Source: 'Nostoc azollae' 0708 (lineage in GTDB: Bacteria; Cyanobacteriota; Cyanobacteriia; Cyanobacteriales; Nostocaceae). From it: 64,000 nucleotides of DNA. The translations under genes and the position numbers were made by a program. This document shows, in pieces, positions 28,586 through 39,570 of the stretch. The DNA lies in assembly GCF_000196515.1 (NCBI RefSeq), contig NC_014248.1, positions 2,287,001 to 2,351,000 on the forward strand, read 5' to 3'. Within the stretch, counting starts at the first letter, position 1. Each line of letters starts with the position of its first letter. A model generated the notes under the pieces. The model was not told the DNA's origin and did no database searches. It saw nothing but the letters and a program-made list of their open reading frames with translations.

Positions 28586-30074
28586 GTAAGGATTCAGGTC
28601 TAAGGTAAAGGGATTAAAGAAGGTGTATGGAAAGCAGAGTGAACCATGGCTTTCATAGGTTGGTCAAAAAACTCAATTCGAGAAAGTGCTTGACGGCGAC
28701 AAGTTTGTATAACGGTCAATAAATTGGCAGTATGTTGGAATAGCTCTAGAGAAAGAGAACCACCACAGACTTTTCGATGTGTCAGTGCTAAACCTAACCT
28801 TGGTTCAGCTAAATTATTATCAAGGTCTAGTGCCTAAGGAAGGTAAAAGTTTACCAGGTTCCCCTGGGGCTTGATCAATGAATGAATGGAAGATTCAACT
28901 TTTGGTTGAAACTAGGATGGGCAAGTCAAGAATTTATGAAGGTTTTGGGTTTGTTGGAATAAAGGGTAGTTTTTAAAACCTTCATCTATGAGGTCCATGA
29001 ATTTTGTGCCAATTTCTTGGTGGTTGAAGCCAGGAATCTTGATTAGTGTCTTGAAGTGACGGGGTAGGGTAGATGTGCCTGACATTTCTATTGAGCTGTG
29101 ACCGCATAATCGTTATAGGCAGTAAAGTCATCAGAACTGAGTACACCAGAGTAACTTGAACCCACAATGGATTCTAATTTGCCAGGACAAGGAGTATCAG
29201 ACCCGTGAAATAAAGGGAAGTCACTATTGGCAAAAATCCATAACCATTGTTTCACCCCTTTGACTACCCAGGGTGTTTCATCCCCAAGGATATGAGGCTG
29301 GGTTTGTTTGATCCACTGTTTGAGGCTATGAATACTTTGAGCCACTGGACCATCTATTCCTTCATTGGTACCTACTAATGTTCCCACTCCAATTTCTATT
29401 TGACCCAGTTCCCACAACAACAAGTGTTGTTTTTCATAGGCTCAATGGCCCTAGTTATTGATCCATCCCAAAAAAGCTTGTCCTGTGATTCCTATATCTT
29501 GTCCCGGTACTATCTCTGGTGAGCAGTGTGCCATTTGTGTTTCCCTACACACAGTCCAAATCCACTTCTATTGGCCTGTCCACCAACTCCCCTACTTGTT
29601 GTGTTTGGATTTTTATTGGTTCGCCAAACAATTGCCCCTGACCTCACCATCCACACACTTGCCGTCCCACTATCTCAAATCTATTCTATCTACTCCACTA
29701 AACACCTTTCTCCTTTTTCCCCTATGCCCTGGTTGTCCTCCTGGTTTCCGTTTTCGTGTCTGCTTCTCTTCTGGTTTCTCTTGTTGTTTGTTCTCGGTTT
29801 TTTTGAGGATGTCTCCCAAGGGTGGTGTGGATCATGTTATGGTCTCTAAATCTCTACTGACTTTGAGTTTCTCTATTTCTTTTTCCAGTTCTACTACTCT
29901 ATTTCTTAGGTTCTCTATACTTTTGGCCTAGTCAATAATGATTTCTACCAGTTGCTCTGTTCCCAACTGCTTCAATATCTCTCTGTCTAGTTTTGGTCCC
30001 AGCTTCTTTTCCATAACTGCTATATTCTGCCTCACCTATCACACTTGTCAATACCCCACCACCTCAATCCTTAC
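28586..30074 (-). mobile_element. IS66-like element, copy B (both ends present)
   Basis: About 1489 bp with ends GTAAGGATTCAGGT and its partner (CCTCAATCCTTAC), flanked by an almost exact 8-bp duplication (TTAAAGTA/TCAAAGTA, one mismatch), as expected for IS66. The transposase is visible as IKQTQPHILGDETPWVVKGV, GVLSSDDFTAYNDYAV and LWELGQIEIGVGTLVG, but the frame carries a TAG in the N-terminal coiled coil, a TGA after LETIT and later stops. It is inserted a few codons before the end of rppA. Confidence 0.82.
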
Positions 30075-30641
30075 TTCAAAGTAATACAACCTTTTTCTTC
30101 TAGTTTACGTCTTAATAACCGCATTTAGGCTGCTACTACATTACTGAGAGGTTCTTCTCCTAATTCCCAAAGTTGATTGATACTTTCGTCACGGGTAGTA
30201 ATTTGATGAGGATGTTTAAAAAATATTCTAATAATTGAAATTCTTTATTAGTGAGAGTAATTTCTATATCTTGATCATAAAGGTTAGGAGTCTCATAATC
30301 TAAAGTAAAGTTTTCTAATTGCATTTTTTGGGTTTGTGTTTGTGGTGAGCTTCTTTGTAATCCACGTAGCGTTGCTAATAATTCCGCGATTCCAAATGGT
30401 TTAACTAAATAATTATGTGCACCAGCATCTAAAACCTATGAGTTCATCTTCCATGCAGTTTTTTGCTATGAGCATTAAAACTGCTGATGGGTCATTTTTT
30501 GACCTTAATTTTTTACATAGTTTTAAGCCTGATATAGGAATTAACCAGTCGAAGATGGCTAAGGTGTATTCTGTTGATTGGGTTTCTAGATAGTTCCATG
30601 CTTCGTTACCATGTTACCATCTAATAACTAATCTACTACAT

Positions 30642-32850
30642 CCCACCTTCCGCACCTTAACTGTCACAGATACTACTACACAAGAACTAAAGCTCCTGCA
30701 AGGAAGAAAAGGCTTAATAAGAACAGTATCATTAAAATGGCAATAGAGTGAGAGAATAAAGTTTTGTAAAGAAGATAAAAGAAAAGAAAATTTAATGATT
30801 TAAAAATTAAATTAGAACAGAAGAAGAAATGATTTAATCACAACAGGAGTTGTGGATAATTCTGTTGTGAAATCAAAGCTTCAAAAAATGGAAATTCAAA
30901 ACCTAGACCATTGAGGCATAGTAGCAGGAATAATAGACGCCATAGGAGTAGTAGAAATAATCCTTGAAATTGGAGAGAAAGTAAGTCCGGGTCATGTAGT
31001 AAAAGCTATGATAATCAACGGGTTAGGATTTGTATAAAAACCCTTATATATGTTTCCCCAAGATTTTGAAACAATCCCCTGTGACCATCTAATAGGACCA
31101 GGAGTAAAACCAGAATATCTCAAGGATGATAAACTGGGGAGAGTCATGGATAAACTATTTATAAAAGGATTGGATAGAATATTCTTTATTATCGCCTTAA
31201 AAGCAGCCCAAAAATTTGGAGTATCCCTATGAGCAGGCCATCTAGACTCATCATAAATGGACGTACATGGGCAATATAATACCAGCTTACCAGAAGTAAT
31301 ATTTGAGAGTCAAAAACTAGGAAATAATCAAGAACTAGAAGAATTAGCAGTAAAATCACCAAAAGAAATAACCATTACCTACGGTTATTCTGGTCACCAT
31401 AGACCGGAGTTAAAACAGTCCATCATAGAAATGATATGTTCAGGAGATGGAGACATACCAATATATATTTTTAAAACTAGCATCGGGAAACCAAGCAGAT
31501 TCATCATGCTTTGCTAAAATAGCAGTAGAGTACCAAAAACAATTAAAAGTTAACAGTCTCATAGTAGCAGACTGGTCCTTATATACAGAATCAAATCTAA
31601 AAATGATGAATGATGTCAGATTTAAGCTGGTTATGTCCAGTGCCATTAAGCGTAGAATCAGCACTATCATTAATATCAACATTACCAGAACCAGAATTTA
31701 TTGATAGTAACTTACCCGGATATAAACTAGCTTCAAAAACAGTAAATTATCCAGGAATAGAACAAAGATGGTTAGTAGTGCAAAGTCAAGAAAGAAGAGA
31801 ATTAGACCTGGGTAAGCTCTCACAAAAAATTACCAAGGCACAATCAAAAGCTGTGCAAGTTTTGAAAAAGTTATCACCAGAAAAATTTGCTTGTGAAGGT
31901 GATGCTATCAAGGGGTTATCTAACCTATTCAAACAATTCAAATATCACCAAATTAACCAGAGTAAAGTTACTCAAATCAAATCTAAGAAAAAAGATAGTT
32001 CAGGAGAGATATCCTCTGAAATATCAGCTACAGTCTCCCAGAATAAAAGTAAAATTAATACAGAATTTCTGAGGGCAGGGCCTTTTATTATTGCTACAAA
32101 CTTTTTGGATTCCAATGAACTTAGCCATGACTCCATCTTGAATGAATATAAAGCTCAACAGTCTTGCCAGAGAGGGTTTGCTTTTCTCAAAGACCCATTA
32201 TTTTTTGCAGACAGTATTTTCCTAAAAAGTCCAGAGAGAATAGAGTCCCTGGGAATGATGATGGGTTTATCTCTGCTGGTTTATACTTGAGCGCAACGAC
32301 AAATTACAACCGCTGTGAGAGAGTCTAAATCAACCGTAAAAATCAATTGGGTAAACCAACTGACCGCCCCACTTTACGCTGGATTTTTCCACGCTCTAAG
32401 TCTATTCATTTAGTTACACTTAACCAAGAAAAACACATCTGTTACTGGACTCAAGAGAGAGATTTCATTGTGAATCTTTTACCAGAGCATTGTTTTCCCT
32501 ACTATTAATTAGTTACCTAATTTTTCTCTGTATTAATTTAATTAATATCAGAAAACAACCTAATGTCTTTGATTTATAGCTCTATTTTACTATGTCCATA
32601 ATTTCTTTTTTTACTTCAATCTATTAGTCTAAGTTATGATTTATCTCTTGAATATCTTCATTTATCTATTGACTCCTCTGGGCGGTGTCCTTTCTTATTG
32701 CTCCTTATTGAGAATAGCTTTTGATGCTATTTTTGGTGCTTTACTGTTTCTCCAATGCCTTTTTTCACTGCATATGTTTCTTTTTATGCTCCCTTGGATT
32801 TTTTGTCTCCGTAATTTCTCTCTGTAGCACTTTATGGTGCTGAATGTGGG
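30642..32850 (+). mobile_element. IS1634-like element, copy 2
   Basis: 2209 bp with CCCACCTTCCGCACCTTAA at the left and the imperfect inverse ending TGTGGG at 32850, flanked by perfect CTACAT duplications (30636-30641, 32851-32856). Transposase pieces: 31050-31232 (PQDFETIPCDHLIGPGVKPE), 31257-31517 (YGYSGHHRPELKQSIIEM) and 31610-32290 (LPEPEFIDSNLPGYKLASKT, PGIEQRWLVVQSQERRELDL). The stops between these pieces recur in copies 1 and 3. It interrupts rppA. Confidence 0.88.
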
Positions 32851-32937
32851 CTACATAAGCCTCTTGATTTAGGGTTTGTTTGATAGCTGCACCTAAATCT
32901 GCTTCATCTTCGACTAGTAGGATTTTCACGATTCCAG

Positions 32938-33416
32938 CTACCTGTAAGTTTGAATTCGGACTGTACCAATTGGTATATATGCTGCTATACCCACAGTTCT
33001 AGCATAGAACGGATAGAGCAATATTAGAGTCATGATTATCAGTAATAATCCCATTTAAGAAAATAGAGAGTATAGTTTCTATTGGCACAGGTTGGGCAAA
33101 ATTAATTGTATATTTCCCATTATTACTAGGAACATTAGCATCTATTTTTTTCCCATATTGATTACTGATATCAACCCCTTCAGTCACTTTAATTCCATTT
33201 GGTACATCAATAGAAAGTTGTGAAACTGCTCTACCTTGGATATGTATTTCAAAATAATGAGCAGTTTTTTGTAAGATGACATGATTTGGATGTGCACCAC
33301 TATGAATAATATGAGGAGCTTTTGCATCCCGCAAAGCCCCTGCTCCTAGGGTTGCTGGAATTGGAGAAATGAATAAGAGGGTAATTAGACTACAAATAAT
33401 TATTTTTTTTCATCAT
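32938..33416 (-). pseudogene. DUF2808 family exported protein, frameshifted
   Basis: Reads as a signal peptide (KKIIICSLITLLFISPIPAT), then the DUF2808-like core (HPNHVILQKTAHYFEIHIQG, IDVPNGIKVTEGVDI, FAQPVPIETI) and a C-terminus FYARTVGIAAYIPIGTVRIQ. Two lesions break it: a run of eight A right after ATG AAA puts the start out of frame (seven would restore it), and a second shift near 33005 creates a premature stop. The 33334-32999 part is open. Its end is 8 bp from the rppA start, so it led the rppAB operon. Function of DUF2808 is unknown; members are exported cyanobacterial proteins. Confidence 0.65.
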
Positions 33417-33498
33417 TGAACCTTAATCAAGTCAATCTAAAGTTTGAGCTTTTGAATTGTGATAAATCTTTATGAAATTCAAATGTAACTTAGATATT

Positions 33499-34422
33499 TT
33501 ATTCTACGTTAACCCAAAAATCTGCGGTTTTGATTTTCCCGTTGTGCTTAAATTGCATCCACATTTTATATGTTCCTGATTTGGGAAAATTTGTATGAAA
33601 TTCAATGTTTTCACCAGTCGTATTTTTGATAGCGTGCGCGTGGATATAATCGGAGGCGGTTAGAGGAGATGAGCTTTTGATAATTAGTAAATGTCCTTTT
33701 TCTCCTAAGTATGGTTGTAGGTCTTTGATGGTTTGATTTTTGTTGTCTTTTAAATCAAAGGTTAATTTAATATCTTTACCAGCTTTGATTGTTGGTGCTG
33801 ATAGATTGAGGTTAACTTTTGTATCTGATAAGGTTTTGGTTTCCTCATATTTAGATAAGTTCTTGGGAAGGGGAACTGAACCAGGAATGGAGATGTTTGT
33901 TAATGATAAAGATTCCTTTTGTCCGGTTGGTTTATAGTCACTGAAGAGTGTATATTCCCCTGGTGTGGGAAATTTGGCACTAACTTCAAAGCGACCATTT
34001 TCTTTATAGTCTGGGTGAAGATGGTCGAAATGTTCCAAATCATTACTAACCACTATTAAGTGCATTAGTTTTCCCTGGAAGATATCAAATTTATTGACTG
34101 GTTTTCCTGCAGTATCCTGAATATTAATAACTAAGTTAATCTGTTGATTAGCAGCTAACTTTTTAGGTGCTTTTAATTTGGCTTCGGTAGTGGTTCTTGA
34201 GTTATCTTCATGATTCATATTTTCCATTGTATGGGTATCATGATTCATTTGTTCCATTGAGTGTCCGTCTTGACTGTCACTCATGGATTTTCCCTCTTGT
34301 TTTTCCAGTTGAGAACTGGTTTCACCATTAGCAACATTTACTTCACCTGGTTTAGTTGATGAACAACCAGGAGAAACTAACAATGTTGCACCCACGAACA
34401 TCCCTAGTAAAATATGTTTCAT
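33499..34422 (-). CDS. Lipoprotein with Met/His-rich segment, probable periplasmic metal-binding protein
   Basis: 307 residues, intact. Signal peptide with lipobox LVSPGC (C20). Residues about 46-75 are rich in Met, His and Asp (SMEQMNHDTHTMENMNHED), a composition seen in periplasmic copper or silver proteins. Two beta-rich repeats follow, each with a FDHLHPDY / YIHAHAIKN-type histidine motif and a FPTPGEYTLFSDY / FPKSGTYKMWMQF strand motif, resembling YtkA/FixH-like or CopC-like folds. Downstream of the RND pump remnant and of a related small protein on the same strand. The family is not named; metal binding is inference from composition and context. Confidence 0.75.
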   Translation of the reverse strand: MKHILLGMFVGATLLVSPGCSSTKPGEVNVANGETSSQLEKQEGKSMSDSQDGHSMEQMNHDTHTMENMNHEDNSRTTTEAKLKAPKKLAANQQINLVINIQDTAGKPVNKFDIFQGKLMHLIVVSNDLEHFDHLHPDYKENGRFEVSAKFPTPGEYTLFSDYKPTGQKESLSLTNISIPGSVPLPKNLSKYEETKTLSDTKVNLNLSAPTIKAGKDIKLTFDLKDNKNQTIKDLQPYLGEKGHLLIIKSSSPLTASDYIHAHAIKNTTGENIEFHTNFPKSGTYKMWMQFKHNGKIKTADFWVNVE

Positions 34423-34450
34423 ACTTGTTTTATCCTTAGATTAGAATCTA

Positions 34451-34925
34451 GCGTTTAAATGAAAATTTACCGTTAATTTTTTCACCTTTAATATCAGAAA
34501 GTACAACTACCTGATATTCACCTGTATTTGCTGCTGGTAAAAGCTTAGCGTAGTATTTACCTTCTTATCATAGATAAGGTTGAGGGTTTTTTGTTGTCCT
34601 TTAGGAGTTTTAGCTTGTGCTGTCACCTTTGCATTAGGAACTGTTTCATGTTTGTCACCAGAAAGCAGATAAAAATCTAACTGTGTACGTTTTTTTCTGG
34701 TTCAGGTACAAATTCTAAATGATATTTACCAACTTCGAGAACTTGATCACCTTTACTGGGTTTACTATGTTGAGTTGCGGCCAGTTTTGTTGTTGTAGGT
34801 ATATTTTCAGTCTTTGTTACTGGTTCTGGGTTGTTACTAGCTCCTGCTTCGCTGTTATTATAAGCACCTAAAAATAGAACTCCCATACTGCTGAAAACAA
34901 TAAAGCTCAACTTCACTAACTTCAT
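34451..34925 (-). pseudogene. Small exported protein of the metal-efflux cluster, frameshifted
   Basis: Starts MKLVKLSFIVFSSMGVLFLG and is open to 34677. After a one-base shift near 34690 it continues LDFYLLSGDKHETVPNAKVT, a second shift near 34570 leads to AKLLPAANTGEYQVVVLSDI and ends at about 34451. It lies 12 bp after the RND gene end. At the expected lipobox the sequence is LGAYNN; a Cys where Tyr now stands would be needed for lipidation. The core resembles one repeat of the following lipoprotein. Confidence 0.6.
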
Positions 34926-34936
34926 AAAACTCCTTC

Positions 34937-37231
34937 CTATTCTTCTCTGTCTACTCTATGTCTGTAGTGGTTCGATATGAAAAATCTACCAATTTGAGCA
35001 TATAACGCCCGAATAACTAATAAAGTTAACACTGTGGAGGTAAACAAACCACCCAGAACTAAACTAAAACCGAAAGTGGTTGTAAAATCTCTTTACCAGG
35101 ACCGCCTTCAAAAACTAATGGTGCTAAACCTAAAGCAGAAGCAAAAGCTGTCATTGAAATAGCAATCAATCTTTCCAAAGATCCTTGACTTAAAACTTCT
35201 CTTAATGGTGTACCTTTAGCTAATTTGTTGTTGTAACTATCTACCAGTAGCAAACCGTTCGTGGTAGCTACACCAAATAAAGTTACAAAACCAACTAATG
35301 AGGCAATAGAAATAATTCCCCCAGTTAAAGCGACTGCAATTACACCTCCTACTAATGCCAATGGTAAGTTAATCATAATCATAATCATGATCATGGAAGG
35401 AATAGATTTCACAGAGAGATACATAATCACTGTAATCGTGACAAAAGCGATGGCGCTAAAAATTTATTCTGTATAGCTTTTTCTTCGGCTTCAAACTGAC
35501 CAGCATATTTATTGGATATAGTAATCACTACTAGGAATTTGTACTTCTTGTTTAATTTTCGCTTTAATTTCATTGACGACAGAACGTAAGTTCCGACCTT
35601 GAGCATTTGCACAAAGGACTATCAATCTGGAAAAATTTTCACGGTTGATGGTATTCGATCCTGTTGCATTTTTAATTAACGCCACTTGGGATAAGGGTAT
35701 TTCTCACCGCCATGAGTATCAACTTACATATTACTAATTGTCTGTAAATTTTGTCGTGCTTCTAGTTCTAACCAAAGGAGTAAATCAAAATTTTTCTGGT
35801 TTTCTAAAATCTGATAAACGACTTTACCATTTAAGGTAGTTTCAATATATTCGGGAGTTCCACCGATGGTCAAACTATATCTACTTGCAGCGGAACTATC
35901 AAATTCAATTTGGATTTCTTGAATTGGTAGTTGGGTTTCTAGTTGTAAATTAACAATTCCTTCAGATGTTTTCATCACATCGTTTACTTGTTGACCAATG
36001 ATGCGGAGTTGTGCTAAGTCTGTCCCGAAAATTTTCACGGCTATAGCACTCCTGACTCCAGATAGTACTTCATCCATGTGATGAGAAATAAAACCGCCAA
36101 TATTTGGCGCAACTCCTGGTAATTTATTTAATTCTTCTCGCAGCTTTTCTAGAGACTTCTGTCTGTGTTTCATTCCCTCTTCACTTCATTCAATATCCAA
36201 ATGTGCCAAATTTACACCAGCAGCATCAGAACCACCTAGCGCACGTCCAGAACGCAATTGGACATAAGGAAACATTGGGTCGTTTCTGAGTGGATCTTGA
36301 ACGGCTAAACCTGCTCTATTTGAGGCTTCTAAAGATACACCTGGATATACAGTTAAGGTGTTCACTAAAGTTTGTTCTTGGAATTCTGATAAAAATACTC
36401 TTCGCAAACTGGGAAAAATAATCGTAGCAGCAATTAAACTAGCTGCAGCTAGTGAGATAATAATAGAAGAACAACGCAGAGAGGATTTTAGTAATGGATG
36501 ATAAAGCTACTTAAAAATCTCGCTGCCTAAGGTTCTTTTTCTGGTAATCTCCGATGAGGAAGTAAAATGGCACATAAAGCAGGAGTTACCGTTAAAGCTG
36601 TAACACTAGAAGGTAAAACAGCGACTAAATAACCAATAAATATACTACCTTCCACACCTATTAAAGCAAAAATGGGATGAAAAATAACTATACTATAGTA
36701 TAGTTGCACCAAAGACAGAATCTCTAAGTTCTTGACAAGAATCAGAAATGACTTCTAATACTAGACGAGGATGAGGAGAACATTTACTTTCATGCAAGCA
36801 ACGATAGACATTTTATGCATAAACTGTTACATCATCAACTGCTGAATCAATGGCGACGGCTAAACCACCTAAAGTCATGTTATTTAAACCTTGTCCTAAC
36901 CAATTCAGCGCCATAACTCGTAATAATAAAGGTAGAGGTAAGGCGGTTAGACAAACAGCAAGGTTACGCCAACTTATTAAGAAAGGAATGAGAACAATAG
37001 CAACGATCATGCTAGCATTAATTAATGCTTTACGGACATTTTATATGGAAGAATCTATATAATTTCCTTGGCGAAACTCAGTTGTAACTGTGATATCTTT
37101 TTTTTTATTGTCAATTTCCTCTATTGCTGCTTCAATGGTACGGGTGACAGTTAGTGTATCAGCTAAAGGCTGTTTATTAATCATGACAATAATTGCTTTT
37201 CCACCATTAAAACTGCCATCCCCTCGTTTAA
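34937..37231 (-). pseudogene. Heavy-metal RND efflux pump (CusA/CzcA family), heavily decayed and 5'-truncated
   Basis: Collinear fragments in different frames follow the order of a CusA-type pump: KRGDGSFNGGKAIIVMINKQ (37220), SMIVAIVLIPFLISWRNLAV (37010), LGGLAVAIDSAVDDVTVYA, SSVTALTVTPALCAILLPHR (36620), NTLTVYPGVSLEASNRAGLA (36370), YSLTIGGTPEYIETTLNGKV (35870), LPLALVGGVIAVALTGGIIS (35350) and LGGLFTSTVLTLLVIRALYA (35030). About 250 N-terminal residues are absent; the break coincides with a miniature element at 37232. More than eight shifts or stops. No membrane fusion or outer-membrane partner remains. Confidence 0.78.
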
Positions 37232-37399
37232 TAGACCTCTTGCAGAATTGTGTCTGTGGTATGATACAGGGTGTTAGATTTTATGTATTTTCGGTGTTCT
37301 TTGCGATTGCTAATTTAAATATAACCGTGTAACTCTAACTTGTGGCTAAAACAAAGACAACTCCCATTATAACATAAACTTAATTCTGCAAGACGTCTA
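37232..37399. mobile_element. Miniature inverted-repeat element (MITE), complete copy
   Basis: 168 bp with ends TAGACCTCTTGCAGAATT and AATTCTGCAAGACGTCTA, flanked by A/T-rich TAA-like bases. It has no coding capacity. A diverged relative lies at 49218-49394 and a left half at 9403-9500. The ends resemble those of IS5-group elements, so a related full-length IS may supply the transposase. It marks the truncation point of the RND pump gene. Confidence 0.75.
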
Positions 37400-37461
37400 A
37401 TCTATTATTAACTTGAATAATGTTGAGACTATTTGCTGTTTTCTGAACTCTTCAGCAGCAT

Positions 37462-37515
37462 CTTGTTCCACAAAATCAGCTTGTTCCACAAAATCAGCTT
37501 GTGCCACAAAATCAG
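37462..37515. repeat. Three tandem 18-bp repeats
   Basis: CTTGTTCCACAAAATCAG occurs at 37462-37479 and 37480-37497, and with one change (G for T) at 37498-37515. On the minus strand it would read as repeated ADFVEQ hexapeptides inside a short open frame without other support. Confidence 0.8.
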
Positions 37516-37939
37516 CTTTGACTTCTCATAAGCAAGTTATCTTTCCTACTGGAGTGTAGACTAAAAGCACAAAATGACTCAGGGAGGCTGAGTTGAAAAA
37601 AAGCAGAGTAAAAAATGAGAAAAATTACTTTTCAAGCAGGTTTGGGTCGGGCTTTAGCTGAAGGTGAAGTACGTTTTTTAACGATGGGATAGAGAATTCT
37701 GTGTTGCCTCTTCTGTCCCGTCTGCCAGCTAGGAGATTTACCTGGTAGTTTTGGTGGTTTGGCAGGAGAGGAAACCCTGAGCAAAATCCCAGGCATAGCT
37801 TATGCAACCCATCTAGGAGTAAGTAAGGTCATTTGTTTCTGCCAAGGGAGGGGATTGTCACTGACAATATCACGCGCCAGCTATAACTCCCACGTCATTA
37901 GTGGCATCAAGTCACTCCATCAGTAACATTATTGGGGAG

Positions 37940-39394
37940 TTGAGAATTTGCAGTGCTTTTTTAAGCTTCGGCTACTGAGGTGCTTGTTCTTACAGGCATC
38001 CCTTGATTTTTGTAGTCCCACTACCTAGCGAGCGCTCTCTTTTAGTCTAAAGTCCAGTTATCAAGAAATCCTAGAAAAATACCTGAGCAATAGACAGTTA
38101 ATCACCCTCAAAATGCTGGTGTGGGGACTTCAAACTCAGAAAGAAGTAAGAATAGAAAGATTAGCAGCCAACCTGCCGTTACCAATACAAGAAAATAGTC
38201 GTCGTCCTCATCTACAAAGATTTTAAAAATCAAATGCCTTGAGTATAGTGCTACTATAGTTTCCGATCATTGAAGAAATTTCAGCACGCTCATTTAAACC
38301 GCAGTCACTATTTATTGATTAAACCCCTAGATAGAACTCAATGGAAAGACAATACATACTCTTTTTCTAGCTAAGGTATTGTTTGACACCCTCTTTATTT
38401 GCAGTTATTGTGGTTTCAAAATTGCCTTGTTTGCGGTTCGAAGGGTTTATATTTGCAGTTCGTTACACTTATGAGCAGCAGTATAGAGACCAGGTACTCA
38501 TCAACTTGAAAAAAAGCTCAGGCTTTTGGTTTAGAATTTATCCCTATTTCTGACCCAATGCAATGTGTTTCTTGAGGTAGAGCAAATTAGTGTCAGTCCC
38601 ACATGCTGCGTAGTAAAGCACTATAGCAGCAAATTATTAGATATTTTTGGTCTTTATTACCTTCAAAAACAAAGTATCTTGTTCTTGCACCTTTTGATAC
38701 ATTTTGATTTATATTAATGTACCTCCATGCAAGGGGTTTCACTTATTTTAACTCTTGTTCTTGCACCTTATTCACTTTTTATCCCCCCAAGTCTCTTGAT
38801 TTATCTAGGTTTTTTGTTTATATGGCTTAACGCCACGCTACGTGATCAGCAAGCCCTACATACATTTAACTCGCAGATTCGTAAGACCAATTTGTACCAG
38901 GACTTATACTTAAAAAATTTCCATTGGGCATGTAGAGCATCCAATGCTCATTTTCTTTTGAATATATTGAAAATAAACGCAGAACTAGCCCTTCTTCAAA
39001 AGATATGACCGTATCATACGCAGGTGGCAGTTATATCCCAGAAACTATACCCTTCTCCACTAATTGTATCGTATAGCATACGAATTTCATCTTTTAGACA
39101 TCTCCGAAAACTATCGAAGCCGTTTACTAGAAGGGATATATCCATCAGACTCTTCTTTTTTCAGAGGCGTTTGAAGAATTTAAGTGGAGATTTGGAGGTA
39201 ATTAACATGATTAGCGTTGCTGATTAAGAGTATGAATTTAGTCTTACGCAAAAGTGCAAAGACGGAAAGATTAAAACTGGAGTTTAGACTAAAGGAGAGC
39301 GCTCGCTAGGTAGTGGGACTACAAAAATCAAGGGATGCCTGTAAGAACAAGCACCCCAGTAGCCGAAGCTTAAAAAAGCACTCCAAACTGTCAA
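37940..39394. repeat. 118-bp inverted repeat around a decayed IS4-like transposase
   Basis: The segment 37940-38057 recurs inverted at 39277-39394 with about 93 percent identity by eye (shared words GTAGTCCCACTACCTAGCGA and GCTTGTTCTTACAGGCATCC). Between them lie the transposase remnant at 38053-38580 and roughly 700 bp without recognised genes. Confidence 0.7.
38053..38580 (+). pseudogene. IS4-like transposase remnant
   Basis: Reads SYQEILEKYLSNRQLITLKM, LVWGLQTQKEVRIERLAANL and PLPIQENSRRPHLQRFLK, the N-terminal helical part of cyanobacterial IS4-type transposases, then breaks into fragments such as LIKPLDRTQWKDN spread over frames. No inverted ends were identified with confidence. Confidence 0.55.
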
Positions 39395-39570
39395 CCGCTA
39401 TGGATGTTTTTCCACAACTAAGGGAATTCCGTCAAGCAGGATACCAATTTTTATGTCGGACAAAGGATGCAACATTTGAAATGACGGATGCAATATTGCT
39501 GATACCCAATGCGTACAGTCTGGCAAACTTATCACTGTATCCAGTATTCCGTCGTCAATTGACCGTTATA

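Larger units (their letters stand above)
28537..32929 (-). pseudogene. rppA: RppA-like response regulator split by two insertion sequences
   Basis: Start GTG at 32929 gives VKILLVEDEADLGAAIKQTL. The gene is cut after codon ~24 by the IS1634-like element, resumes at 30641 (LAIFDWLIPISGLKLCKKLR after several lesions), continues through the winged helix (FFKHPHQIT-like, QLWELGEEPLSNVVAA), is cut again by the IS66-like element near EEKGCIT, and ends LIQTVYGIGCRLNL with stop at 28537. Frameshifts and stops exist besides the insertions. It overlaps the DUF2808 gene upstream by spacing and preceded rppB, so these formed one operon. Confidence 0.8.

Noticed and set aside
38727-39008. 93-codon hydrophobic ORF
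   Set aside because: No ribosome site or family resemblance; it lies in decayed DNA between inverted repeats.
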